Positions 1 to 8,795 of a stretch of DNA of 64,000 nt are shown here, piece by piece. Each line of letters begins with the position of its first letter. Positions within the stretch are counted from its first letter, which is position 1. Under the pieces are notes generated by a model, which was not told the origin of the DNA, made no database searches, and saw only the letters and a program-made list of their open reading frames with translations. A program made the position numbers and the translations under genes. The stretch comes from JACPYM01 sp963699175. Its GTDB lineage: Bacteria > Acidobacteriota > Blastocatellia > RBC074. The stretch is taken from NCBI GenBank assembly GCA_963699175.1, contig OY969418.1:3100001-3164000 (forward strand), given 5' to 3'.

Positions 1-177
1 CTTATAGCAGCGTGTGCAAGTATCCTATTCAGCCAATTTTCTTTAGAACAGCACTCTAACGATTGGAGAGCGGGAATATACAGAGGAGATAGGAGGTTCC
101 AAAAACAGTTCTGTTCTGGCAAAACCCCAGAAGAAGCCGTAGCTAAACTATACCTCGCATTACAGCCACAAAAATAA
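1..177 (+). CDS. 3' end of a mobile-element protein (partial)
   Basis: The frame is open from the window edge to TAA at 175-177 and gives 58 residues. The C-terminus reads SGKTPEEAVAKLYLALQ, a pattern common at the ends of small phage or plasmid proteins that carry an assessment-like DWRAGIY stretch. The start lies outside the window. I do not recognise the function. It lies upstream of other mobile-element genes on the same strand. Confidence 0.5.
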   Translation, partial: LIAACASILFSQFSLEQHSNDWRAGIYRGDRRFQKQFCSGKTPEEAVAKLYLALQPQK

Positions 178-372
178 CCTGTTGATAACTCGTTACCCCG
201 AATTTCGTGAAATTGCTATCCTACTAATAACCCAAATCAACCGGGATGGGTCTCCCTAACCGGAACCTGTCCCAACTTGGCGGGGGTTGCATCCTGTAGC
301 CCCCATTTTTCCCAACAACGCGCGTGATAACCCACACGAACTATCACGCCCTGCCATACCACAAGGAGGTTA
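178..372. other. intergenic stretch with strong ribosome binding site
   Basis: No gene is seen here. The segment ends with AAGGAGG a few bases before the ATG at 373, which fixes the start of the next gene. Confidence 0.5.
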
Positions 373-852
373 ATGGCAAGCAATCCGAAACCGCAAGCAA
401 AGGCTGGGGACGCACCCGCGAACCCGCTTAAACCCGTAACCGAAGCGCCGATTGATGACAACGGCCTTGCTCGCTTTACCTGGAACGTCCGAGGCGGCAA
501 TGAGTCGCTGACTATCCGCTGTGATGACGAGGAAGAGTTAAAGATTCTTCGAGACAGATGGAAAGTCGTGATTAGTCCGCCGAGACGGAAGCTTCCGTAT
601 ATGCACGGTGGAGACGCCTGTCTAGTTGAAGGCTGTAATGGTGTGATGGTGACGAGAACGGGCACGAACCGGAAGACGCAGCAGCCGTATCAGTTCCTGC
701 GTTGTTCAAACGCTCCGAAGTGCAACTTCACGGCCTACATCGAGACCGAGGAGAATACACCAGAGGACGCGCCAATCTCGCCACTACAAGCCACAGCACT
801 GAAAACCGAAGCTGTGAACGGAGCCGCACATGACGCCAGAGCAACGGCGTAA
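373..852 (+). CDS. zinc-ribbon protein of a mobile element
   Basis: This is a 159-residue protein with a strong AAGGAGG site before the ATG. Residues about 83-118 hold two Cys pairs, C-x4-C and C-x4-C, separated by a basic stretch and ending in CNFTAYIE. This resembles the C4 zinc finger at the C-terminus of bacterial topoisomerase I. The N-terminus is Pro/Ala-rich and probably disordered. There is no topoisomerase catalytic domain, so it is a stand-alone nucleic-acid-binding zinc ribbon at most. Its last 23 bases overlap the next gene, which suggests joint transcription and coupled translation. Confidence 0.6.
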   Translation: MASNPKPQAKAGDAPANPLKPVTEAPIDDNGLARFTWNVRGGNESLTIRCDDEEELKILRDRWKVVISPPRRKLPYMHGGDACLVEGCNGVMVTRTGTNRKTQQPYQFLRCSNAPKCNFTAYIETEENTPEDAPISPLQATALKTEAVNGAAHDARATA

Positions 853-1174
853 ACTGCGCGGGCATGATCTACTGCCCGACGAACTCAAAGCCACTCTGCC
901 GCCTCTCTACGCTCAGGAAAAGGCCGAAGAAAAGACCGTACACATTAAGTATTTTCATCCGCAATCCGTCTGGACGTGGTTTGTCACGGAAGGAGCGCAG
1001 GAGGAAGACTGCTTTATGTTTTTCGGTTATGTCGTAGGCGACGATGAGGAGTGGGGCTACTTCACTCTTGAAGACCTTGAGATTATCGGCGGCTTGTCAA
1101 ACGGAAAACTTATCTTGCCAGTAGAGCGAGACCTTTACTTTAAGCCTGTGCCATTGAGCCAGGCGAAGAAGTAA
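830..1174 (+). CDS. DUF2958 family protein
   Basis: This 114-residue protein has the DUF2958 pattern: LPPLYAQE near the N-terminus, then WTWFVTE, a FFGYV...EWGYFTLEDLE block, and VERDLYF at the end. The family is common on conjugative plasmids and integrative elements, often in accessory DNA-transfer regions; its biochemical role is unknown. The start overlaps the upstream zinc-ribbon gene by 23 bases. The family call is fairly sure; the function is not. Confidence 0.75.
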   Translation: MTPEQRRKLRGHDLLPDELKATLPPLYAQEKAEEKTVHIKYFHPQSVWTWFVTEGAQEEDCFMFFGYVVGDDEEWGYFTLEDLEIIGGLSNGKLILPVERDLYFKPVPLSQAKK

Positions 1175-1220
1175 GACCTTGAACGAGGACAGAGCAATCT
1201 GCCCTCTTTTGTTGTCCACA

Positions 1221-1248
1221 GTGACAGATTCTGTAGGCTTGCTATGAT
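1221..1248 (+). promoter_or_regulatory. sigma70-type promoter with extended -10
   Basis: GTGACA at 1221-1226 is separated by 16 bases from TATGAT at 1243-1248, which is preceded by TG-C as in extended -10 promoters. CAGTGACA occurs over the -35 box and again at 1261-1268, with an inverted copy (GTCACTG) at 1289-1295, so a regulator may bind here. Confidence 0.45.
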
Positions 1249-1260
1249 TAAGGTAATTAA

Positions 1261-1312
1261 CAGTGACACATAAAAGCCCATCTTTTCGTCACTGTGAGGT
1301 GGGCCTTTGTGT
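1261..1312 (+). promoter_or_regulatory. possible leader attenuator (two competing hairpins)
   Basis: CAGTGAC (1261-1267) can pair with GTCACTG (1289-1295). AAAGCCCA (1273-1280) can pair with TGGGCCTTT (1300-1308), which is followed by a T-rich run. The two stems overlap and exclude each other, and the second looks like a terminator. The AAGGAG site of the next gene follows at once. Confidence 0.35.
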
Positions 1313-1328
1313 TTCTATAAGGAGTTTC

Positions 1329-1616
1329 ATGGCTAAAGAATTGTTTTTAGTCAACTCTAGTAAGAAAGCAATCATAGACAATGAAGATTATGAGTGGGCA
1401 ATGACGTTGCCTTGGTATATTACGAAAAATGGAGTAGCTACCCCAGTTTTGACACCAGATGGTTTTAAGGTCTGGCTGTACCAGCGCGACATGGTAGCCG
1501 CTAAAGCCGGAATGATCCCAGGTGCGAAATTTGTCGAGATAGATAAAAAGGATATTCCCGATTGGAATTATGCCAATATAAAATTTATACCATTAACTGC
1601 CTGGGCAGATTTATGA
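1329..1616 (+). CDS. hypothetical protein of mobile element
   Basis: The ATG at 1329 is preceded by AAGGAG at a good distance and is preferred over the in-frame ATG at 1263. The product has 95 residues, is soluble and slightly acidic, and shows no motif I recognise. Its first 40 residues (ELFLVNSSKKAIIDNEDYEWAM) resemble the N-terminal lead of the next HNH protein (VDDEDFDKLKGHSWYV), so it may be a degenerate or partner copy of that family. Its TGA overlaps the next ATG (ATGA at 1613-1616), which suggests translational coupling. Confidence 0.6.
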   Translation: MAKELFLVNSSKKAIIDNEDYEWAMTLPWYITKNGVATPVLTPDGFKVWLYQRDMVAAKAGMIPGAKFVEIDKKDIPDWNYANIKFIPLTAWADL

Positions 1617-2092
1617 AACTGATACCACTTAAAGGAAAGTACGGAGAGGGAAAGTTTGCCAAAGTAGACGATGAAGACTTTGACAAATTAAAAGGCCATA
1701 GTTGGTATGTAAACGAAGGCTATGTACTCACCTATCACAAGGGTAAACGCATACGAATGCACCACCTGATTATGGATGCCCCCAAGGGGAAACAGGTTGA
1801 CCATATACACCACGACAGATTAGACCACCGGAAACGCGAACTAAGGCTTTGTACTCAGCGCCAGAACAACGCTAATGTGCAAACTCGTAGCGAATCCGGA
1901 TATAGAAATGTATCCAGAGACAAGACCACTAAAAATTCGTGGAAAGCCAGTATTTCAGTAGACGGTAAAATGGTTCACCTTGGGAACTTCAAGACGCCCC
2001 ACCTTGCTGCCCTAGTGGTTGACCTCTGGCTAGTAGACCTCCACGGGGAGTTTGCGCAGACCAACTTCCCTATAATCGCAAGCGAGACATAA
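1613..2092 (+). CDS. HNH homing-type endonuclease with AP2-like DNA-binding domain
   Basis: This is a 159-residue protein with an HNH nuclease core: RMHHLIM, then VDHIHHDRLDHRKRELRLCTQRQNN, the usual H-D-H-N spacing of phage and intron HNH enzymes. The C-terminal half (YRNVSRDKTTKNSWKASI...LGNF) resembles an AP2 DNA-binding domain, often attached to mobile HNH nucleases. The start at 1613 overlaps the upstream stop. The 3' end overlaps the convergent integrase by 23 bases. It fits a self-spreading nuclease in the mobile element; its target cannot be told. Confidence 0.8.
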   Translation: MKLIPLKGKYGEGKFAKVDDEDFDKLKGHSWYVNEGYVLTYHKGKRIRMHHLIMDAPKGKQVDHIHHDRLDHRKRELRLCTQRQNNANVQTRSESGYRNVSRDKTTKNSWKASISVDGKMVHLGNFKTPHLAALVVDLWLVDLHGEFAQTNFPIIASET

Positions 2093-2972
2093 CTGACGTT
2101 TGCAAGTGTGCCCGTTTCAAGTCCTCATCTTCGACTTCTACATATCGCTTTGTCATATCAAGTGTGGCGTGCCCCATTGCGTGCTGTAGGTAAAAGAGAT
2201 TACCCCCATTCTTGACATAGTTGCGGGCGAACCCGCGCCGGAAGCTATGGAAAAAACCGTCTATGTCATCCCTATTCAGTCCAACTTGTTTGAGCACGTC
2301 TAACAGATCGCGCCGCGCGTTATCATAAGTAATGGGATGACCATTTATCGTGCAGAAGAAGTGCGGGCTTTCAAACTTCGTTTCACGAAATTTGGTGTAA
2401 TAGCGATAGAGCACTTTCCGAAGCTCCAAGCTCATTGGAACGATCCGCTCTTTATTTCCCTTCCCTGCTACGATAATGACCAAGTTGTCAAAGTTGACGC
2501 GGTTTGTTTGAATGCCCTGCGCTTCACTAAACCGCACGCCAGTATCTATGAAAAGACAGGCCATTGCATAAATCCGCTGTTCATTTCTGCCCTTTGGTTT
2601 GAAAGACAGAATGGCCTTGATCGCGGCGTCATCAAACGTCCGCATTTTCTTTTTCTCTTCCGGTAGCCGTTTGATGCGGATGTTTTCAATAACCTTTTTA
2701 TCCTTGAGCCAAGTCAGGAAAGCGTTAGTCGCTCTGATTGAAATATTGCAACTTGTCGTGCCGAGGCCAGCCATCCGCATCCCAATCACATACTGGGCGA
2801 GCTTTTCTTCGGTCGGGATTCCGCCTGCAAACTTTTGCCACCGCTTGAAAACCTCACGATAGATTTGTAAGGTGCGTTCTGAGAAGTTGCGCAGGAAACG
2901 CATTTCTTTGACATACTGTTCAAAGAGTGTTTCTATATCAGGTGAATTCTCGAAGCAGTCACTCTGATTCAT
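2070..2972 (-). CDS. tyrosine recombinase / integrase
   Basis: This 300-residue protein has the usual length and layout of phage-type integrases. Residues about 10-95 form a SAM-like core-binding domain (ERTLQIYREVFKRW...). The catalytic domain shows Arg in DTGVRFSEAQ, Lys in GKGNKERIVPM, HSFRRGFA (the HxxR box), and MGHATLDMTKRYVEV with the late His and the nucleophilic Tyr. All key residues appear intact. The gene ends the mobile-element segment and lies 51 bases from the 5' end of tRNA-Arg. Confidence 0.9.
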   Translation of the reverse strand: MNQSDCFENSPDIETLFEQYVKEMRFLRNFSERTLQIYREVFKRWQKFAGGIPTEEKLAQYVIGMRMAGLGTTSCNISIRATNAFLTWLKDKKVIENIRIKRLPEEKKKMRTFDDAAIKAILSFKPKGRNEQRIYAMACLFIDTGVRFSEAQGIQTNRVNFDNLVIIVAGKGNKERIVPMSLELRKVLYRYYTKFRETKFESPHFFCTINGHPITYDNARRDLLDVLKQVGLNRDDIDGFFHSFRRGFARNYVKNGGNLFYLQHAMGHATLDMTKRYVEVEDEDLKRAHLQTSVMSRLRL

Positions 2973-3023
2973 ACTTTTTCCTTTTTCAAAAAAGGTAAAG
3001 TCTTGAATCTAAAAGGATTGCAC

Positions 3024-3101
<78 letters not shown>

Positions 3102-3148
3102 AGAAAATCAAGGAGCACAGCCAGCCTGTGCCCCTTTTTTATTGCCAC

Positions 3149-4279
3149 TTACAGCAGCAACGTCTCTACACGATGCGCGTGCACCATCCCTTCACAGGGC
3201 GACCACGCGAAGATGGTGAAGCGCCCGTCTTGCGATGCCACCAGTGCTAACGAATTGCGTTGATCCTGGACGAACTGCGCCGCTGACAGGTGCCGAGTTC
3301 CACCCAGGTCTAAAGGGTTGACGACCGCAGCCGTAGCCCCGACGACAGGTTCAGTCAGGATGACCTGTTCGACCTCTGCACTCCCGTTACGCGGTTTGAT
3401 CTTGGTGCCAAATGCGAATAGCTCGTACTGATCACTAAGCAGGGTCGCTCCGTCCACTGCGGTCAGTCCTGCGACTACCTCAACCACCCGCCGAAGTGAT
3501 TCCTGCCAAGCGCGATTGCTTCGCTCGTCCGCTGCTTGCCGCATCAGTTCGGCTAGCTCGGCAAATGGAGGTGACACCGAGTACGGCACCGGCCAGATGA
3601 TTGACTCGCGCCACGCCTCAGCGCCCTGCGGCACAACCAGCAATGCGCCACCGCGCCCGTGCGCACGCATTGAAACGGCTAGTTGCACGAGCACATTGAC
3701 AGAGTCATTGGAAGAAACAGGCAAGCCGAAGCCGAGTAGCGAGTTGATGAGGCTCGGGCAGTCGGGCAGTCGGGCACTTTCTTCGTCTATCACCTTTACC
3801 TGGTCTCCCTTGAGCACCACGACGTTGACGAACTTGCCGGGGTCTTGGCCGCGGCGGTACTTGATCACCAGCAGTCCGGGTTCGATGACCTCCAGTACGA
3901 AGCAGAGCTTTGGTATTACGTGGGTCGTGCCCCACACGCGCAGTTCATTCTCGTAGTGCCAGACACCTAGATGGATACTGGGACGCTCGACGGCAGGCGC
4001 GAGCCGGGCGAGGGCAATCGGGGTGAGCGGGAGCGAGCGCTCGAATGTCAGCGGTTGCTCCGTTTGCTCTGGCGGAAGAAAGGCGAACGAAATTTTTGGG
4101 AAGTAGCTTTCCTCGCGCCGCAGGCTGGCCCAGAAGGCGGCGGCGATGAGCGACTCAATCGTCTGAACGTCCGGCTGTGACGCTAATCCCTGCTGGCGCG
4201 CAGCCGCAATGTGGCGGGCGAAGTGCTCATGCACTGTGGCGGCCACCGCCCGTTGGGCTGTGTATACTGGTTCTGTCAT
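3149..4279 (-). CDS. DisA_N-like (diadenylate-cyclase-related) protein
   Basis: In this 376-residue soluble protein the C-terminal half carries the landmarks of the DAC fold: RGGALLVVP, then VDGATLLSDQYELFAFG (the DGA box), and GGTRHLSAAQF (the RHR box of active cyclases, here RHL), followed by ALVASQDGRFTIF where active enzymes have S-E-E. Two of the three catalytic boxes are altered, so it may be a sensor of cyclic dinucleotides or nucleotides rather than a c-di-AMP synthase. It may match the sensor-type DAC variants described in nucleotide-signalling systems (DACNV). The N-terminal half (about 1-190) is unrecognised. The gene stands alone. Confidence 0.6.
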   Translation of the reverse strand: MTEPVYTAQRAVAATVHEHFARHIAAARQQGLASQPDVQTIESLIAAAFWASLRREESYFPKISFAFLPPEQTEQPLTFERSLPLTPIALARLAPAVERPSIHLGVWHYENELRVWGTTHVIPKLCFVLEVIEPGLLVIKYRRGQDPGKFVNVVVLKGDQVKVIDEESARLPDCPSLINSLLGFGLPVSSNDSVNVLVQLAVSMRAHGRGGALLVVPQGAEAWRESIIWPVPYSVSPPFAELAELMRQAADERSNRAWQESLRRVVEVVAGLTAVDGATLLSDQYELFAFGTKIKPRNGSAEVEQVILTEPVVGATAAVVNPLDLGGTRHLSAAQFVQDQRNSLALVASQDGRFTIFAWSPCEGMVHAHRVETLLL

Positions 4280-4337
4280 AGCTCAATGTCCGGTGCATTG
4301 CCTTAGACCAAGCCTGCTGTCTATGAGCTTGGTGGAG

Positions 4338-4877
4338 CTATGTGCCGTCCGCCTTCCTTGCAGCCTTGAGCAACTGCTTTACGGCTTTATCAGCAACTGC
4401 GCTGGTAGCACTATCACTACTCGAATCCACTTTAACCTCGTAATCCCAGATATTGTCCTGTGATTTGGACTCGATTAGGCGAAACACGCCAGTGCCAGCT
4501 TGAACTTTGTCGTTACCGCCATACACGCCGACACTCGTGGTTCGGCCTCCATAGCCTGGGCCATAAACAGGATCGTAGTAAGGTGGTCTTCCCCAACTCA
4601 CACCTCCATATCCTCCTACCAGGAATGCGTCAACCCATTCCAAGCCAGCAGAGCCTGTCAGCGTGGCATCAGCCTCTTCAGGCTTGTCCACCACAGTGAA
4701 CCGTTTCGACTTCATCAAGCGCAATCGAATCTTCTCACGGATCAGATCGGACTCGGGCCGCTTGCCAAGTTCGGCGATGTAAACCTTCTTGACTGTTTTA
4801 AGCGTTGGGATGTTTTGTCCTGCCGCCAGCGTTCCCCATAGGCAAAGGGAGATAGCAACGAAAAGCATCTTTTTCAT
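4338..4877 (-). CDS. small secreted protein, unknown function
   Basis: This 179-residue protein has a clear signal peptide (MKKMLFVAISLCLWGTLAAG, cleaved near residue 20). GGAGG stands six bases before the ATG. The mature part begins with a segment typical of periplasmic proteins that build an alpha/beta unit (KKVYIAELGKRPESDLIREKIRLRLMKSKRFTVVD...ADATLTGSA), as in TolB N-terminal or LptE-like domains. A Gly/Tyr/Pro-rich loop (GGYGGVSWGRPPYYDPVYGPGYGG) follows, then a beta-rich end. It is probably periplasmic or outer-membrane associated. The role is unknown. Confidence 0.65.
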   Translation of the reverse strand: MKKMLFVAISLCLWGTLAAGQNIPTLKTVKKVYIAELGKRPESDLIREKIRLRLMKSKRFTVVDKPEEADATLTGSAGLEWVDAFLVGGYGGVSWGRPPYYDPVYGPGYGGRTTSVGVYGGNDKVQAGTGVFRLIESKSQDNIWDYEVKVDSSSDSATSAVADKAVKQLLKAARKADGT

Positions 4878-4968
4878 AAGAAACCTCCTGGGTTCCGGTT
4901 CGCAAGGGATTGCTTATTTCTATGCCTGATTGGGCGGCAAGTCAACAAATTTGATCGGTTTTGCGCTG

Positions 4969-6126
4969 TCAGCGCCCGGCAGGCTGCAACTGGCGCTTGT
5001 ATTCGGCGCGGATCATTTGCGCAATCGGATTCCAGGGGCGCAATTGCGAGATAAAATCGAGCGTGTGTTCAAGCCCTTTTTCGCGCACCAGCTTTTGCAT
5101 CTCGACCGCTTGCGGGTCGCCACCGGGATCGAAGGCGAAGGCGGCAGCGGCGCCTCTGACTAAGTTGGTCGGCTCGATGCCGTAGCGATAGGCCAGTTTG
5201 ATCGGGCCGATCAAACGGTCGTCGGCTTGTAGCTTGCGCACCGGGTCGCGACCTACGCGGGCGATGGTGTCCATCAAGGCGGCGTTGCGAAAGCTGGCGA
5301 GAATCTCCGTGATCATCCCGGCGTAATGCAGCGCACGCCCGTGTTTGCCTTGCAGCGCGCGTTGCGATTCGAGCATCGCGCCGACTACTGCGCGGCTAAT
5401 CGTCTCGTCGGCCATCGCTTCGTGTACGTAGGCGTAGCCTTTCGCATAACCCAGGTAGGCGCAGACGGCGTGGCCGCAGTTGAGGATGAAGAGCTTCTCT
5501 TCAATCGAGGCGGGAAAGTTGTCCAGCCCCTTGAATGGCGGCAGGACATCAAAATCGCGCTTGACCTGCAAAGTGTCAAAGAGCACGTCACCCGAAGCGT
5601 CCGCCGTGATAACCATGCGCCCGGCCTCATCGAAATCCTGCGCCGAAACGATGCGATCAGAGACCGCCGCATTGAAACCCACACGATCCTGCACGTCCTG
5701 CGCGTATTGAAAAGGCAGATTGGTGAAGATCAGCCGTTCGATTTGCGACCCGGCGTTTTTCAAATTCTCGCAGCAAAAAACATCCAGCGTTTGTTTTACG
5801 TTCGATTTGATGCGGTAGAGGATGGCCTCGGCCAGTTGCGGCGCAATCCAAGGCAGATTGTCCGGTCGCACGGAAGTGTAGATCTGATCGGCGCTGCACA
5901 CCTCCTGCACGAATTCCTGGCTGGGCATTTTAACGGCGCGCACGCCGCGTACTTCCAGCCGCGTCTCGATCTCGCCTTTGGTGATGACATCGAAGCCCAG
6001 CCGCGTGATCGAATTGACGACTTCGTCGCGCCGCGCGGCAAAAACCAACTCGTGCCCCTGCATCGCCAGCGCAATGCCGAGCGCGCCCAAGCCAACTCTC
6101 CCTGATCCGAGAATGATTATTTTCAT
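4969..6126 (-). CDS. mannitol-1-phosphate dehydrogenase-like polyol-phosphate oxidoreductase
   Basis: This 385-residue protein has the length of the MtlD family. The N-terminus is an NAD-binding Rossmann fold (MKIIILGSGRVGLGALG, a GxGxxG variant). The C-terminal half has the family landmark LNCGHAVCAYLGYAKGYAYVHEAMAD, with the Asn-x-x-His pair near the active site, and a helical end. Enzymes of this family interconvert a ketose phosphate and a sugar-alcohol phosphate with NAD(H) in the cytoplasm; the exact substrate cannot be read. The start lies next to a heptamer-repeat hairpin and no Shine-Dalgarno is visible. It lies downstream of the FHA-TPR gene on the same strand. Confidence 0.8.
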   Translation of the reverse strand: MKIIILGSGRVGLGALGIALAMQGHELVFAARRDEVVNSITRLGFDVITKGEIETRLEVRGVRAVKMPSQEFVQEVCSADQIYTSVRPDNLPWIAPQLAEAILYRIKSNVKQTLDVFCCENLKNAGSQIERLIFTNLPFQYAQDVQDRVGFNAAVSDRIVSAQDFDEAGRMVITADASGDVLFDTLQVKRDFDVLPPFKGLDNFPASIEEKLFILNCGHAVCAYLGYAKGYAYVHEAMADETISRAVVGAMLESQRALQGKHGRALHYAGMITEILASFRNAALMDTIARVGRDPVRKLQADDRLIGPIKLAYRYGIEPTNLVRGAAAAFAFDPGGDPQAVEMQKLVREKGLEHTLDFISQLRPWNPIAQMIRAEYKRQLQPAGR

Positions 6127-6188
<62 letters not shown>

Positions 6189-6192
<4 letters not shown>

Positions 6193-8435
6193 CTCAATAA
6201 TGCTTCCATCTTGGCCAGCAACTCTTCGAACACTAGATTGCGCTTGCTCAGGAAATCGTCCGCGCCTGCTTGTAAAGCTTCGATCTTGTCTTCGACGCCT
6301 TGCCTGCCACCTAACAAGACGACGGGAGTTTCAAGTTTGGCCTTGCGCAATTCACGGCACACGTCGAAACCAGACTTGTGTTCGAGCAGCGCGTCGAGCA
6401 CGAGCATGCCGAAATTGCGTTCTTTGCTCAGCACTTTTTCGAGCGCCGCTTTGCCATCTTGTGTGTTTTCGACCATGTAGTTTTCTGCCTCCAGACCCCG
6501 CGCCAACAAACCTGCCAATTCAGGGTTGCCGACCGCCAACAAAACGATTTGCGGATTGGGCAGCATAGCTGTCGCGCCCATTTTGGTCAGCGGGCGCGAC
6601 ATTGTCAGGTAAGCGGTCTTGTTCATCCCCGGCGCGCCCAGGTTGGTCATTGCGCCTTGTACGCCTGTCAGCATGTTGGTCGCCAAGCGGACTTCGATGC
6701 GGCGCATTTCGGCGGTCGCGCCGAGTTTGGCAAAGATGCTCTGCGCCTGCTCGAAATGCGCGCGCGCCGATTCCATGCGTCCGGCATTCAAACGCAGTTC
6801 GCCAATCGCACCCTCGCACTGCGCCGTGCGGAATTGATCGCCGATGGCTTGGAAGATCGAAAGGCTTTGCGCAAAGCTGCGATTGGCTTCGGGCACTTGG
6901 TCTTGCGCCGCGTGCAAACAGCCGCGCACAAAAAGCACGCGCCCGGCCAAGCCTAATTCAGGATCGAGCGCCGTGATTGCTTCGGCGGCTTCGAGCTGGG
7001 TCTGCGCTTTGGCCAACTCATGCTTCTCCAAGTAGACGAGTGCGAGTTCGAGTTCAAGCAGGATTTGCTCTTCAAACGCACCTTTCTCACGCGCCGTGTT
7101 CAAGCCTTTCTCCAAGGCTTCGATGGCTTCGGCGCGCTGGCCGCGTGACATCAGCGCGCGCCCCAATATGCGTTGAGTACGTGCATAAGGAGTGCCGTGG
7201 CGCGCAACGGCAGCTTGAATCGCGTTCCAGGCGGTCATCAAATCGCCTTGATAGAGTTTCAACTCGGCCAGATCGGTCAGCGCGACGGCTTCGGCTTTAG
7301 CCAGATTGTTTTGTTGCGCCAGTTGCAAGCGCTCCTCAAACAACCGTAAGGCTGCGCCCCACGAACCCAGGCGCGTCAGCACACGCGAGAGGCCGCTGTA
7401 AGCTTTGAGCAGCATGCGCACGTTGCCGATGGCTTTGATTTGTTCGATGGCTTCCTCAAAAGCTGGCACGGCGTCTTTCAATTTGGCTTCGACGTAAAGC
7501 ACAAAAGCTTCCTGCATCTTGACGCGGGCGCGCAACACTTGATCCGTCGTCGTCTCGGCCAGGCGCGAGGCACGCAGCCAGTGATAGCGTGCGCCTTCAA
7601 AATCGCCCTCTTTCCATTCGACTTTGCCGAGCAGGTAATGCAGTTCGGCCAACAAGCGCGCATTGCCCGCGCGGCGCGCGGCTATGGTAGCGCGCTGCAG
7701 ATGGCTGCGGGCATCGAGCAATTCGCCTTTGTTGATCAACGCGCGCCCGATGGCTGCGTGCGCGTCAGCGCCGCCTGCCTCGTCGGAAACTTGTCCGTAG
7801 CAAGTGAGACTCTGTTGCAAGGCAGCGAACGCCTGTTCGAGCTGTTTGGCTTCGCTGTAGGCGCGACCGAGCGCGAGCAACACCGACGCGCGGAAGGGCA
7901 CGGGCAAGTCGGCCAGCGCCGTTTGGTCGTGATACTTGTCCAGCAATTCGAGCGCGCGGTCAGGATGGCCTTGATTGAGATGTGCTTCGGCCAGTACGCA
8001 GCGCAGGTTGGCTTCTTCGCGCGGGTCGGCAGGCATCTCGTCGAGCATGCGCCCCGAAAGCGACTGAATGAGGTTCTGTGTGGTGCTCTTGGGATGTTTG
8101 GGTGCGCTGTAAGTTGGTGCGTCGGGCTGCGCGATTTGAATCAGTTTGAAAACAGCTTCCGGGCCGCCATGGCCGAAGCGCATCAGATCGCCTTCATTCA
8201 ACATCTGCTCGGCCACGCGCGCGCCGTTGACGTAGCTGCCGTTAGTCGAACCCAGGTCGCGCATCAAAAAGTCATCGCCCAGCCGGATGATTTCAGCATG
8301 CAGACGCGAGACAACGCCGTGTGGCAGGCAGAGCGAATTCTCCGTGCCGCGCCCGATGGTGAAGCGCGGAGTTTCGAGCGGAAAGATTTTCACCTCGTTC
8401 TCAGTTTGCAGGTGAAGCTCGCCACGGGTATTCAT
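6189..8435 (-). CDS. FHA-TPR-receiver-like signalling protein
   Basis: The ATG at 8435 is chosen because it starts just before the FHA domain; an in-frame ATG at 8519 would add 28 unlikely residues. The product has 748 residues. An FHA domain (about 5-95) keeps all phosphothreonine-binding landmarks: GRG, SRLH and DLGSTNG. About 12 tetratricopeptide-like helical hairpins fill residues 130-600. A receiver-like domain (about 625-748) keeps the acceptor Asp in LVLDALLEHKSG and the Lys in FLSKR. However, the acidic pair on the first strand is Gly-Asn (LLAVGNPE) and the Thr/Ser switch is Gly, so phosphorylation is doubtful. It is probably a cytoplasmic scaffold reading Ser/Thr phosphorylation. It lies divergent from the ATP-grasp island. 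Confidence 0.85.
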
Positions 8436-8556
8436 CGGCGTTTCGTCTCCTCTAATACGTTGCGCGTGCAGAAACGGCGGGGAGTATAACATTGTCATTT
8501 GCCATTGGCTATTTGTCATTGGCGGAGCAATTTCAAAGAGGCCTCACGCAAGGTTG

Positions 8557-8639
8557 GCCACAGAGTCACAAAGACAGAGAGTGAGTGAGAGAACTAACTG
8601 AGAGCTTTTCTTCTCTCTGTGTCTCTGTGACTCTGTGGC
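8557..8639. repeat. long intergenic inverted repeat
   Basis: Arms at 8557-8581 (GCCACAGAGTCAC start) and 8613-8639 (ending GTGACTCTGTGGC) are near-complementary over about 25 bases. They lie between the divergent FHA-TPR gene and the first ATP-grasp gene and could fold as RNA or as a cruciform. Confidence 0.75.
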
Positions 8640-8795
8640 TAGGAATCGGTGTTTTGCGTCAAAGATATTTTTGCTTGACCGTTGTTCGGCGCGGGCTATA
8701 ATCGCCGCGCTACTTGATGGCTTCCCCAAAACAATTGATAGATGCCGAACCGGCCCACCCAGGGCCTGAAGTCTGAAATAAGGAAACGACGCATT

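Noticed and set aside
5326..6105. 259-residue plus-strand open frame
   Set aside because: Antisense to the mannitol-phosphate dehydrogenase-like gene.
7440..8489. 349-residue plus-strand open frame
   Set aside because: It is antisense to the TPR and FHA parts of the FHA-TPR gene, whose domain pattern is clear; long antisense frames are common in GC-rich DNA.
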